From an uncultured Duganella sp. (GTDB lineage: Bacteria; Pseudomonadota; Gammaproteobacteria; Burkholderiales; Burkholderiaceae), in contig CAMLSG010000010.1 in assembly GCA_946482635.1 (NCBI GenBank), positions 1-49,596 of the forward strand: a stretch of 49,596 bases of DNA, read 5' to 3'. A model generated the notes under the pieces. It was not told the DNA's origin. It saw only the letters and a program-made list of their open reading frames with translations, and ran no database searches. Shown piece after piece: positions 1-7,971 of this stretch (the first letter of the stretch is position 1; each line of letters begins with the position of its first letter). The position numbers were made by a program, and so were the translations under genes.

Positions 1-55
1 GAGTACTTGGCTACGAACCAAGGGGTCGTGGGTTCGATTCCTGCCAGCCGCGCCA
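1..55 (+). tRNA. tRNA-Arg (anticodon ACG), 3' part; truncated by window edge
   Basis: The anticodon stem CTTGG/CCAAG encloses the seven-base loop CTACGAA, which gives anticodon ACG (read as ICG, arginine). It is followed by the variable loop, a T arm with loop TTCGATT, the 3' acceptor strand and an encoded CCA ending at 55. The D arm and 5' acceptor strand lie outside the window. Confidence 0.93.
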
Positions 56-60
56 AATTG

Positions 61-95
61 AAAGGGTCCATACCGGGAGGTGTGGACCCTTTTTC
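61..95 (+). terminator. Rho-independent terminator after tRNA-Arg
   Basis: A 13-bp stem (about 62-74 with 79-91, containing one G-T pair) closes a GGGA loop and runs straight into a T-rich tract. It lies 7 bases after the CCA end and is well placed to end the tRNA transcript. Confidence 0.85.
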
Positions 96-126
96 CTTTT
101 TGCCGTTTGCGGCCTATACTTCAGGC

Positions 127-603
127 ATGAACAAGCTCAATCATGCCGCCGGCGCCGCCGTCCTGCTGCTCGCTTCGGCCAGCGCCTTTGCCACCGCTAC
201 CGTCAGCTTTGTCGAGATCGGCAAGATGACGGACGTGCCGCACGACTTCCATAAACGGGAAGACATGCAGTTCCTGTTCCGTGAACATCTCAACCTTCTG
301 TCGGAAAAGCTGCCCGCAGGGCAAGTGCTGAAAGTCGATTTCCTCGATATCGACCTGGCCGGCGATGAGTTTCCCCGCGTTGCGGTGCGTGATATCCGCG
401 TGCTGAAAGGGCAGGCCGATTGGCCGCGCATGCACCTGCGCTACAGCATCGAGCAGGATGGCAAGGTCGTCGGCAGCGGCGAAAGCAAGCTGTCCGACCC
501 CGGATACCTGATGGGCACCAACAGCTACAGCCGCGACCTGTACGGTCACGAAAAGCAGATGCTGGACGACTGGTTCCGTAAAGAAGTCCTCAAACAGCGC
601 TGA
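127..603 (+). CDS. DUF3016 domain-containing exported protein
   Basis: This is a 158-residue protein with an N-terminal signal peptide (hydrophobic run near residues 8-22, cleavage likely after AFA). The rest matches my memory of the DUF3016 family: a TVSFVEIGKMTDV start, a central LDIDLAG segment and a C-terminal LYGHEKQMLDDWF segment. The function of the family is not known; the protein is probably periplasmic. The frame is open further upstream, but that part would run through the tRNA and its terminator, so the ATG at 127 is the real start. It looks monocistronic. Confidence 0.8.
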   Translation: MNKLNHAAGAAVLLLASASAFATATVSFVEIGKMTDVPHDFHKREDMQFLFREHLNLLSEKLPAGQVLKVDFLDIDLAGDEFPRVAVRDIRVLKGQADWPRMHLRYSIEQDGKVVGSGESKLSDPGYLMGTNSYSRDLYGHEKQMLDDWFRKEVLKQR

Positions 604-639
604 CCTTCGTCAAAACCGCTCCCGCGATACTTCAGCACG

Positions 640-726
640 TCAGCAGCGCGAACCTCCTGCCCTGAAAACCAGGCCGGCCAGCAGCTTGCACAACTCGTCA
701 AACAGGGTGGGTTCAGCGTTGTTCAT
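640..726 (-). CDS. Possible 28-residue peptide divergent from the LysR gene
   Basis: This small reading frame begins MNNAEPTLFDELCKLLAG and ends GGSRC. Its ATG is preceded at good distance by a strong ribosome-binding site (AAAGGAAA on the minus strand). It is transcribed away from the LysR gene at 833 and shares the intergenic region that holds the LysR-type inverted repeat. It could be a real small protein, a leader peptide, or the surviving start of a lost target gene. I recognise no family. Confidence 0.35.
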   Translation of the reverse strand: MNNAEPTLFDELCKLLAGLVFRAGGSRC

Positions 727-781
727 TTGCGTTTCCTTTCTGCTAAAGGTCGAAGTAAGCGCATTGTGAACTGTTTCATTG

Positions 782-818
782 TTGGGATAAATGCTTATAA
801 TTGAATTGAGTATCCCAA
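782..818. promoter_or_regulatory. LysR-type operator, 8-bp perfect inverted repeat
   Basis: TTGGGATA (782-789) and TATCCCAA (811-818) are exact reverse complements separated by 21 bases. They end 14 bases before the LysR start codon, and the sequence between them is AT-rich. LysR regulators commonly bind such dyads to autoregulate and to control a divergent gene. Binding is inferred. Confidence 0.55.
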
Positions 819-832
819 AAATGGAGCAATGA

Positions 833-1729
833 ATGGATAGGCTGCACCACATGCGCCTGTTCGTCGAAGTGGCCAAGCGCAAGAGTTTCCGCGCCGCCGC
901 CGAGGCGCTGGACATGTCGAATTCCACCCTGTCGCGCAATATCGCCGAACTGGAGAAAAGTATTGGCCTGCGCCTGCTGCACCGCTCGACGCGCAAGGTC
1001 GAACTGACCGAAGCCGGCGAAGCCTATTTCAAGCGCTGCCAGGGCATCGTGGAAGAGGCCATGAGCGCCCACGAAGCGCTGCTGGACTGGTCGGAAAAGC
1101 CGGCCGGCATCCTGCGCGTGACCATGACTTCCAGTTTCGGCGTTGGCTACCTGGCGCCGGTGCTGACCGAATTCGCCGACATGTACCCCGACATCAAGAT
1201 GGAATTCGATATTTCATCGCGCACTGTCGACCTGCAGTCGGAGCCGTTCGACGTGGCGATCCGCATGGGCCAGCCGCCGACGGCGCCATCGACACTGGTG
1301 GTGCGCCGCATCGCGATGATGCCGCGCTACCTGTACGCCTCGCCGGTCTACCTAGCCAAGATGCCGCCGCTGGAACACGCCTGCGACCTGGTGCAGCACA
1401 CCATGTGCGGGCGTTCGTTCTCCAGCCGCTTGCCCGATATCTGGCGCAAGCTGTACCGCGGCGAAGAGGTGGTGGAGGTGATGGCGCATTCGCGCTATGC
1501 CACCAATAGCGCGGCGCTCAGCATGTCCTTTGCCGCCAATGGCCTGTGCATTTCGGCGCTGGACCCGCTGCTGGCCAAGCAGGAAGTGCAGTCCGGCCGC
1601 CTGCAGCGCGTGCTGCCGGACTGGCATATGGAACCGGTCATGGTGCATGCGCTGACCGAAACGCGCCACCTGCCGGCGCGCACGCGGCTGTTCATCGACT
1701 TCCTGCGCCAGCGGCTGGGCGCCGGCTAA
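833..1729 (+). CDS. LysR-family transcriptional regulator
   Basis: The 298-residue protein has the usual LysR layout. The N-terminal winged helix-turn-helix (about 1-60) includes RAAAEALDMSNSTLSRNIAE. An effector-binding domain follows (about 88-295) with the family pattern FDVAIRMGQPP. It belongs to the CrgA/DsdC-like subgroup that often senses small aromatic or quinone-like compounds; the ligand is unknown. GGAG lies 6 bases before the ATG. An inverted repeat immediately upstream suggests autoregulation. The only divergent neighbour is a 28-codon frame, so its natural target is not evident here. Confidence 0.9.
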   Translation: MDRLHHMRLFVEVAKRKSFRAAAEALDMSNSTLSRNIAELEKSIGLRLLHRSTRKVELTEAGEAYFKRCQGIVEEAMSAHEALLDWSEKPAGILRVTMTSSFGVGYLAPVLTEFADMYPDIKMEFDISSRTVDLQSEPFDVAIRMGQPPTAPSTLVVRRIAMMPRYLYASPVYLAKMPPLEHACDLVQHTMCGRSFSSRLPDIWRKLYRGEEVVEVMAHSRYATNSAALSMSFAANGLCISALDPLLAKQEVQSGRLQRVLPDWHMEPVMVHALTETRHLPARTRLFIDFLRQRLGAG

Positions 1730-1732
1730 GGC

Positions 1733-1912
1733 TTAGCCGCCGCCGATGCCCTCGATGACGCGGCCGGTGCCGCCGCAGTTGGGGCAATCCTTGCCGTCCG
1801 GTGTCTTGCCGCAACCGCTGCAAACCGGGCAGATGCCTTCGCCGCTGCCTGGCGTACCGGGCGCCGCCTGGTCGCCGGGATTGAGCGGCTGCTGGGTGGC
1901 TGATGCGTTCAT
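1733..1912 (-). CDS. Small zinc-ribbon protein (DnaJ-like Cys4 motif)
   Basis: The 59-residue protein has a low-complexity N-terminal half rich in Pro, Gly and Gln. Its C-terminal half carries ICPVCSGCGKTPDGKDCPNC and then GGTG, two CxxC pairs in the CxxCxGxG style of the DnaJ central domain. It probably binds one zinc ion. The start is set by AGGAGG placed 8 bases before the ATG at 1912; an upstream in-frame ATG at 1948 lacks this. It is convergent with the LysR gene, with 3 bases between the stops. Function unknown. Confidence 0.7.
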   Translation of the reverse strand: MNASATQQPLNPGDQAAPGTPGSGEGICPVCSGCGKTPDGKDCPNCGGTGRVIEGIGGG

Positions 1913-2025
1913 GGCCTGGTCCTCCTTGGCATAGGCTGCCACGCGCAACGCTTTTCCACCGTTAGTTGGTTAACGGAGAACAATCCGCATTACAATGCCA
2001 GCATCACCCGATAGGAGAATGCGCC

Positions 2026-2256
2026 ATGGCCACGCTGATCCGACACCGAAAGACCCGCATCATCACGCTCGATGCGGGAGATGACTTGCACGAGCATTGC
2101 AAACCCAGGGACATCGCCCTGGTTCCCGACCCGGCGGGATGGTGGACCTATTTCATCGGCGAAGACGGCTCAGTCGAACGCTACGATATTCCCTTCGCTA
2201 CCTATAATGAAGCGCTGTGGTCGGCCAAGGCCGCCGCGGAATTCGATGCGCAATAA
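2026..2256 (+). CDS. Small hypothetical protein, first gene of EPS-like operon
   Basis: This is a 76-residue soluble protein of mixed composition with no signal peptide or membrane segment. Notable parts are a basic N-terminus (MATLIRHRKTRI) and an aromatic PAGWWTYFIG segment. AGGAGAA lies just upstream of the ATG at 2026, which favours this start over an ATG at 1966. Only 14 bases separate it from the response-regulator gene, so it is probably co-transcribed with the operon. I recognise no family. Confidence 0.7.
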   Translation: MATLIRHRKTRIITLDAGDDLHEHCKPRDIALVPDPAGWWTYFIGEDGSVERYDIPFATYNEALWSAKAAAEFDAQ

Positions 2257-2270
2257 AAAACCGAGAACTT

Positions 2271-2654
2271 ATGCCTGATACCTCCATCCTGGTAATTGAA
2301 GACGACGAACACATTGGCCAAATCCTGACCTTTATCCTGCAGCGGCAAGGCTACCAGACCACCCTTGCTGCCGATGGCCTGGCGGCGCGCAAGGCCATTG
2401 TCTCCACCGACACCCCGCCGTCGCTGGTCCTGCTGGACGTAATGCTGCCCTATATCGACGGTTTCGAACTGGTGCACATCATCCGCCAGCGCGAAGGCTG
2501 GCAAGAAGTGCCGATCGTGATGCTGACCGCAAAACACACGGAAAAAGACATCGTGCGCGCGCTGGACGAGGGCGCCAACGATTATGTCGTCAAGCCGTTC
2601 CAGCCGAATGAGCTGCTGGCGCGCGTGCGCCGCCACCTGAAGGAGCAGGCATGA
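2271..2654 (+). CDS. Single-domain response regulator (CheY-like)
   Basis: The 127-residue protein is a receiver domain and nothing else. It has the acidic pair D11/D12, the phospho-acceptor D56 in LLDVMLPYIDGF, the switch Thr in VMLTAKH and the conserved Lys in VVKPFQP. It has no output domain, so it must act through protein contact. It is the second gene of an apparent exopolysaccharide operon and overlaps the YaiO-like gene by an ATGA. A reasonable inference is that phosphorylation controls the glycosyltransferase complex, in the place that PilZ/c-di-GMP occupies elsewhere. The kinase at 5821-7971 is a candidate partner. Confidence 0.88.
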   Translation: MPDTSILVIEDDEHIGQILTFILQRQGYQTTLAADGLAARKAIVSTDTPPSLVLLDVMLPYIDGFELVHIIRQREGWQEVPIVMLTAKHTEKDIVRALDEGANDYVVKPFQPNELLARVRRHLKEQA

Positions 2655-3385
2655 AAGCCGCTGCCCTGGCCGCCCTGGCTTGCTGCAGCTTGCCTGCCGC
2701 CGCCCAAACCACCGTCGGTATCAACCACGGCATCGACAACCTGAGCGGGCCAGCCGCAAACTGGCACGAGACCTCGCTGAGCGTGCGCCACCAGGCAGCG
2801 CCGCGGCTGGGCTTTGGCGCCGGCGTTACCCGCATCGAACGTTTCGGCATCGGCGAAACACAGTTCAGCGCCGGCGCCGACGTGCCGCTTTCCGAGAGAT
2901 TGACGGCTTCGGTTGACGGCAACTTCAGCAGCGACCACCAGATCCTGGCGCGCCACGCGCTCGGCGCAACCCTGCAGTACGAATTCGCCAAAGGCTGGCT
3001 GGTGCACGGGGGAGGGCGCAGCAGCAGCTACAACGACGTCCACGTCAACCAGAGCCTGCTGATGCTGGAGCGTTACGTCGGCAATTACAGTTTTTCCGGT
3101 GCCTGGCGTGCCGCGCGCGCCTTCGGCACCACAGCGCACAGCGGGGAGCTGCGCGGCAGCTACTACTACAACGACCGCAGCGCGGTCGGCTTGTCTCTGG
3201 CAGTGGGCAAGGAAGCAGCAAATATCGCCGGTACCACGCGCCTGACCAGCGTGCAGTCGGCCGCCGTGGTGGGGCGGCACTGGTTTGACCAGCGTTGGGC
3301 CGTTACTTATGCCGTGGCGTCCACGCGCCAGGGTGATTTCTACGTGCGCAACGGGGTCAATCTTGGACTACAAGCTGCCTTCTGA
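2651..3385 (+). CDS. YaiO-family outer-membrane beta-barrel protein
   Basis: The 244-residue protein has a short signal peptide (cleavage near AAAQ, residue 19). Alternating hydrophobic/polar strands with aromatic girdle residues fill the remainder, and it ends in Phe as outer-membrane barrels do (GLQAAF). Pattern and length fit the YaiO family. In E. coli yaiO lies near the glycosyltransferase gene yaiP; here too a GT2 gene follows, which supports a role as the outer-membrane pore or partner in polysaccharide export. It overlaps the response regulator by 4 bases (ATGA) and the HEAT gene by about 23. Confidence 0.8.
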   Translation: MKAAALAALACCSLPAAAQTTVGINHGIDNLSGPAANWHETSLSVRHQAAPRLGFGAGVTRIERFGIGETQFSAGADVPLSERLTASVDGNFSSDHQILARHALGATLQYEFAKGWLVHGGGRSSSYNDVHVNQSLLMLERYVGNYSFSGAWRAARAFGTTAHSGELRGSYYYNDRSAVGLSLAVGKEAANIAGTTRLTSVQSAAVVGRHWFDQRWAVTYAVASTRQGDFYVRNGVNLGLQAAF

Positions 3386-4412
3386 CGTTTACCTGCAGGT
3401 CGCATTCTGGACCGGCGCCGGCGCCATGGCGCTGACCGCACTCGTGGGCCTGCAGATCATCTGGCTGCGCCTGTCGATGCGCCGCATGCAGCGCCGCGAA
3501 CAGGCGCTCACCCTCAAATGGCGTCCCTTGCTGAATGCCGCGATCGCAGGCGAGCCGGTTGGCAACCTGCCGGAGTTGCCGCACCGCGACGGCCTGCTGT
3601 TCATCAAGCTCTGGCTGCATTTGCAGCAGGCGGTGCGCGGCGAAGCGAGCGAGGGCCTGAACGGCATTGCGCGCCGCCTGGGCTGCGACGAACAAGTGCG
3701 GGGACTGCTGGTAGGAGGCAATCGCGCTGAAAGGCTGCTGGCGATCCTGGCGCTTGGCCATATGCGCGACCAGCACTCCTGGGCGGCCCTGGCCCGTACC
3801 GCGCATAGCGCCGACAGTGCTTCTTCCGTTCACGCGCTGTGGGCCCTGGTGCAGACCGATGCCGCGCGCGCGGCGCATGAAATGGCGCCCTTGCTGTTGC
3901 GGCGCGACGACTGGCCGCTGTCGCAACTGGCCAATATCCTGCAGAATGCGCGCGCCGAATGGCAGCCGGTGCTGGCTGACGCCCTGGCGCGCGTGACGCC
4001 CGCCGAGCTGCCGCAAGCCCTGCGCCTGGTAGCGGCCTTGCGCATGGACCTGCCCCTGGGACAGCTGCGGGGCTACCTCGCCAGCAATGAACAGGAGGTG
4101 GTGCTGGCCGCGCTGCGGATGGCGCACGTGCCCGGCGTGGTGGACGAAGTGCGCCGCCACCTTGCCAGCGAGGACTGGCGCGTGCGCTTGCAGGCTGTGC
4201 GTGCGCTGGGCGAGATGGGGGACCGCAGCGACGTAGCCCGCTTGCGGGCCTTGCTGTCGGACCCGCAATGGTGGGTACGCTACCGCGCGGCGCAAGCCTT
4301 GCTGGCATTGCCTTTCGTGACGAAGGAAGAACTGGCCGAATTGCGCAACGCCGGCGACCGCTATGCCGCCGACATGATCGCGCAGGTGACCGCCGAACAG
4401 GAGGCCGCATGA
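3363..4412 (+). CDS. Membrane-anchored HEAT-repeat protein
   Basis: About 349 residues. One N-terminal transmembrane helix (about residues 9-30, VGLQIIWLRL) is followed by a strongly basic stretch (RRMQRREQ), so the large C-terminal part should be cytoplasmic. That part is made of helical HEAT/PBS-lyase-like repeats, clearest at the end (EDWRVRLQAVRALGEMGD and WWVRYRAAQALLALP). The likely start is the TTG at 3363. The first later ATG would cut into the membrane helix, and an upstream ATG at 3285 would extend deep into the YaiO gene. It overlaps the GT2 gene by ATGA. Probably a scaffold for the glycosyltransferase. Confidence 0.75.
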   Translation: MDYKLPSDVYLQVAFWTGAGAMALTALVGLQIIWLRLSMRRMQRREQALTLKWRPLLNAAIAGEPVGNLPELPHRDGLLFIKLWLHLQQAVRGEASEGLNGIARRLGCDEQVRGLLVGGNRAERLLAILALGHMRDQHSWAALARTAHSADSASSVHALWALVQTDAARAAHEMAPLLLRRDDWPLSQLANILQNARAEWQPVLADALARVTPAELPQALRLVAALRMDLPLGQLRGYLASNEQEVVLAALRMAHVPGVVDEVRRHLASEDWRVRLQAVRALGEMGDRSDVARLRALLSDPQWWVRYRAAQALLALPFVTKEELAELRNAGDRYAADMIAQVTAEQEAA

Positions 4413-5824
4413 CGCCCAACCCGCTGCTGATCCAGATCATTTCGATCAGTGTCCTGATCTACTTCGTGCTGCTCAACGGCGGCTACCTGATGCTGAACTT
4501 CCTGGCCATGTATGCATTGCGCCGGCGCTCCCAGGAGGCGATCCTTGACGACCTGCCGCAAGTGTATTCGGCGCTGGAGCCGCCGATCAGCATGATCGTG
4601 CCGGCCTATAACGAGGAAGCGACCATCGTGACCTCGATCCGCTCGATGCTGCAGCTCTCGTATTCGGAGATGGAGGTCGTGGTCATCAATGACGGATCGA
4701 CCGACCGCACCTTGCAGGTCATGATCGAGGAATTCGGGCTGGTGCCGTTCCCCGAGGCTTACCGCATCCAGCTCGAGACCAAGCCGGTACAGGGCATTTA
4801 CCGATCCACGCGTTTCCCCAACCTGCGGGTGGTGGACAAGGTCAACGGCGGCAAGGCCGATTCGACCAATGCCGGCATCAATGCGGCGCGCTATCCGCTG
4901 TTCTGCTGCGTCGACGCCGATTCGATCCTGCAGCGCGACAGCCTGCAGCGCCTGGTGCGGCCTTTCCTGGGCGATCCGCTGATGGTGGCCACCGGCGGCA
5001 CGGTGCGCATTGCCAACGGCTGCGAAGTGCGGGGCGGTTTCCTGACCCGCGTCGGCATGCCGAAAAATCCCTGGGCCCTGTTCCAGGTGGTCGAGTACCT
5101 GCGCGCCTTCATGTTCGGCCGCATGGGCTGGTCGGTGATCAACGGCATGCTGATCATCTCGGGCGCCTTCGGCCTGTTCCGCAAGGACACCGTGGTGGCG
5201 GTTGGCGGCTACAACCCGAAAGCGATCGGCGAAGACATGGAACTGGTGGTGCGCATGCACCGCAAGCTGCGCGCCCGCGGCGTGCCGTACAAGATCGAGT
5301 TCGTGCCGGACCCGGTGTGCTGGACCGAAGCGCCGGAAGACCGCAAGCAGCTGCGCAACCAGCGCATCCGCTGGTCGCGCGGCCTGTCGGAGAGCATCAC
5401 CACCAACTGGGGCCTGATGTTCAGCCGCCACGGCGGCGTTGCGGGCTGGCTGGCTTTCCCTTTCTTTATCCTGTTCGAGTGGCTGGGACCTTTTGTCGAG
5501 CTGTTTGGCTACCTCTTCATGGCGGTGGCCTGGTGGCAGGGCTGGGTGTCGTGGGAATCGTTCGGCATCTTCCTGTTCCTGGCGATCGGGCTGGGCATCC
5601 TGTTGTCGGCGTTCGGCCTCTTGCTGGAGGAGATTTCCTTCCACCTGTATCCGCGCCCGAGCCACTTGCTGATCCTGGCGGCGGTCGTCGTGCTGGAGAA
5701 CTTCGGCTACCGGCAGATCAACAGCTGGTGGCGCCTGATCGGCTTGTACAAGTGGGCGGTCCGCGAGGAGGCCAAGTGGGGCGTGATGACCCGCAAGGCC
5801 GACTGGCAGCAGGACATGAATTAA
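4409..5824 (+). CDS. Processive family-2 glycosyltransferase (PgaC/BcsA-like inner-membrane synthase)
   Basis: The 471-residue protein has an N-terminal membrane helix (about 8-36) and a GT-A catalytic domain. The domain contains PAYNEE, DGSTD (95-99), VDADS (168-172), GEDMEL (near 274) and the processive-synthase signature QRIRW (near 317). Several C-terminal membrane helices follow (about 350-450). This set of D, DxD, ED and QxxRW is the hallmark of processive polysaccharide synthases such as PgaC, BcsA and HasA. The sugar cannot be told from sequence. No PilZ domain is present. Its stop overlaps the stop of the convergent kinase. Confidence 0.9.
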   Translation: MTPNPLLIQIISISVLIYFVLLNGGYLMLNFLAMYALRRRSQEAILDDLPQVYSALEPPISMIVPAYNEEATIVTSIRSMLQLSYSEMEVVVINDGSTDRTLQVMIEEFGLVPFPEAYRIQLETKPVQGIYRSTRFPNLRVVDKVNGGKADSTNAGINAARYPLFCCVDADSILQRDSLQRLVRPFLGDPLMVATGGTVRIANGCEVRGGFLTRVGMPKNPWALFQVVEYLRAFMFGRMGWSVINGMLIISGAFGLFRKDTVVAVGGYNPKAIGEDMELVVRMHRKLRARGVPYKIEFVPDPVCWTEAPEDRKQLRNQRIRWSRGLSESITTNWGLMFSRHGGVAGWLAFPFFILFEWLGPFVELFGYLFMAVAWWQGWVSWESFGIFLFLAIGLGILLSAFGLLLEEISFHLYPRPSHLLILAAVVVLENFGYRQINSWWRLIGLYKWAVREEAKWGVMTRKADWQQDMN

Positions 5825-7971
5825 AGCGACGGCAAGGTGACGTGGAAGGTCGTGCCGCGGCCTTCCTCCGTATCGAAGCCGATGATGCCGCCGTGCTGTT
5901 CGGCGATGGCGCGGCAAATCGCAAGACCGAGGCCGGTGCCGCCTTTCAGGCGCGTATCCGAGCTGTCGGCCTGTGCGAATTTCGCAAAGACGCGCGCCTG
6001 GAAAGCTTCCGGAATCCCGGGGCCATTGTCGCTGACCGACAGGCGGACGCCTGCCGGCACCGCGCTGCAATCGAGCGTGACGGAATTGTATTGCGGCGAA
6101 TACTTGATGGCGTTCGACAGCAGGTTGACCAGCAGTTGTACCAGTCGGTCATGATCGCCGCGCACGCGCAGGCCACGGCCGCTGCCCGTGCGCTCCAGTG
6201 CCACCGGGCGCTGCGCCGCGCTGCCGCGCACCGCGTCGATGGCTTCGTCGAGCAGCGGTGCGATCTCCAGTTCGTCGCTGCGGAACTCCATCTTGCCCGC
6301 TTCGATCTTCTCGATGTCCAGGATGTCGTTCACCAGGCGCACCAGCCGTTCGCTGCTCTGGTAGGCGATGTTGACCAGGTGCTGCACGTCGGGCGGCAAC
6401 TCGCCGGCGCCGCCGTCGACCAGCATCGACAGCGAAGCGCGGATCGAGGTCATCGGGGTGCGCAGTTCGTGCGAGACAGTCGCGATGAATTCACTCTTCA
6501 TTTCTTCGACTTGGCGGCGCTCGGAAATATCGTGCAGGAAAACGCAGAACAGGCCGTTGGCCGGGCGGCTGATGCTGGCCTCCACCGTCAATTCCTCGCC
6601 ATCGCGGCGAATCAGGGTACGCTGCACGCGGCGGCCGAAATCGGGTGCTTCGCTGCCGCGGGCGGCGGCAAGTGCAGCCTCCTGCTGTGCGCGGAAGCGC
6701 TGCGGCACCAGCATCTCGATATAGCTCTTGCCCACGGCCTCTTCGCGCGACCAGCCGAACATGTGCTGGGCGGCCGGATTCCAGTCCGTGATGGTGCCGT
6801 CCGGGCCGACGGCGACAAAGGCGTCCTGCGCCGTCTCGATGATGGCGGCAATGCGCTGCATGGCCTCGCGCAACTGGCGGGTGCGGGCGCTGACGCGGCC
6901 CTCCAAGTTGGCGACCAGCGAGTTCAGCGTGCGCGACAGCGCCTGCACCTCGGCGTAAGGCGCCAGGTGCGGCAATTCGGCAGCCTCGCCGCGGCGGATG
7001 CGGTCGGCGGCGTCGGCCAGCTCGCTCAATGGCCGGGCGATACGGCGCGCCAGCGGGAAGGCCAGCAAGGGGAACAGGGCGGCCAAGGTTATGCCCAACC
7101 AGCGGGCATGCCGCTGCAGGGCGCGCACCGGCGCCCAAGCGGTGTCGACGCTCTGGCGTACCAGCACGGTCCAGCCCAGGCCGGGGTAGCTGGAATGCCC
7201 CCGCGTGCGCGCATAGCCGACCAGGTATTCGACCCCATCGGGCCAGCGCTCGACCTGGTAGCCGGTGGCTTTGGCCGGCAGCGGCAAAGTCTTTGCCAGC
7301 AGCTCGTCCGGCCCAAGCAGGACCTTGCCTTGGGCGTCGACGATGATGGCCTGCACCTGGCGGTGCGAGCTGGCCGGTTCGATCACCGAGCGCTCAAGCT
7401 CGCGCGCCCATTGCCACGACAGGTGGGCGCCAAGCACCCCGCTGCCGTCTGCAAGGGGAAATGCCAGGTCGACCAGGCGTAGCGGCTGGTTCCCTTGCGC
7501 CGGCAGTACTTTGGCCAGCATGACGGCCTCGTGCACGTCACCGACAAAGTTGCCGGCCTGTGCATTGCGGTACCAGGGGCGCCCGCTGACGTCAGATCCC
7601 TCCAGCAGGCCGCCACTGGCGGCCAGGACCTTGCCTTCGCGGTTGGTGATGCCAAGCCAGGCGTAGTGAGGATAGCTGCCCTGGTGCTGATCCAGCGTCG
7701 CGCGGCGGGCCGCCTGTGCGGCAGCTGCGCCCATGTCGGGACGTTGTGCCAGCAATTGCACCTCCCGGTAGCGCTCGAACATATTGCGATCAAGCTTGTC
7801 CGCTGCCTGCAGCGCGAGGTCGGACAAGGCGCTGCCAATATCTTCCTTGACCTGGTTGCCGGCAGTACGTGCGATGATGACGCCCAATATTGCGCCCATC
7901 GTGATCGCCAGCACGCAGAAGGCAATGGCCAGGTAGGTCCCGATTCCGACCTTGGAGCGCGCGCGCTTCAT
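5821..7971 (-). CDS. PAS-domain sensor histidine kinase with extracytoplasmic Cache-like sensor
   Basis: 716 residues: TM1 (about 12-34), a periplasmic double-Cache-type sensor (35-285), TM2 (about 291-308), HAMP (309-362) and PAS (375-485). The HisKA domain holds the phospho-acceptor H501 in SHELRTP, and a HATPase domain (about 600-716) has N, DNGPGIP and GGTGLGL boxes. It has no receiver domain, so it needs a separate partner, for example the CheY-like protein at 2271. It overlaps the dehydrogenase upstream by ATGA and meets the GT2 gene tail to tail. The physical link to both a metabolic operon and a polysaccharide operon is unusual. Confidence 0.9.
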   Translation of the reverse strand: MKRARSKVGIGTYLAIAFCVLAITMGAILGVIIARTAGNQVKEDIGSALSDLALQAADKLDRNMFERYREVQLLAQRPDMGAAAAQAARRATLDQHQGSYPHYAWLGITNREGKVLAASGGLLEGSDVSGRPWYRNAQAGNFVGDVHEAVMLAKVLPAQGNQPLRLVDLAFPLADGSGVLGAHLSWQWARELERSVIEPASSHRQVQAIIVDAQGKVLLGPDELLAKTLPLPAKATGYQVERWPDGVEYLVGYARTRGHSSYPGLGWTVLVRQSVDTAWAPVRALQRHARWLGITLAALFPLLAFPLARRIARPLSELADAADRIRRGEAAELPHLAPYAEVQALSRTLNSLVANLEGRVSARTRQLREAMQRIAAIIETAQDAFVAVGPDGTITDWNPAAQHMFGWSREEAVGKSYIEMLVPQRFRAQQEAALAAARGSEAPDFGRRVQRTLIRRDGEELTVEASISRPANGLFCVFLHDISERRQVEEMKSEFIATVSHELRTPMTSIRASLSMLVDGGAGELPPDVQHLVNIAYQSSERLVRLVNDILDIEKIEAGKMEFRSDELEIAPLLDEAIDAVRGSAAQRPVALERTGSGRGLRVRGDHDRLVQLLVNLLSNAIKYSPQYNSVTLDCSAVPAGVRLSVSDNGPGIPEAFQARVFAKFAQADSSDTRLKGGTGLGLAICRAIAEQHGGIIGFDTEEGRGTTFHVTLPSL

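Noticed and set aside
7..126. N-terminal extension of the DUF3016 frame
   Set aside because: It would translate the tRNA and its terminator. The ATG at 127 gives a normal signal peptide.
5317..7482. 721-codon plus-strand frame running through the histidine kinase gene
   Set aside because: It starts inside the GT2 gene and then covers the antisense of a complete kinase with all catalytic boxes. It has no domain of its own.
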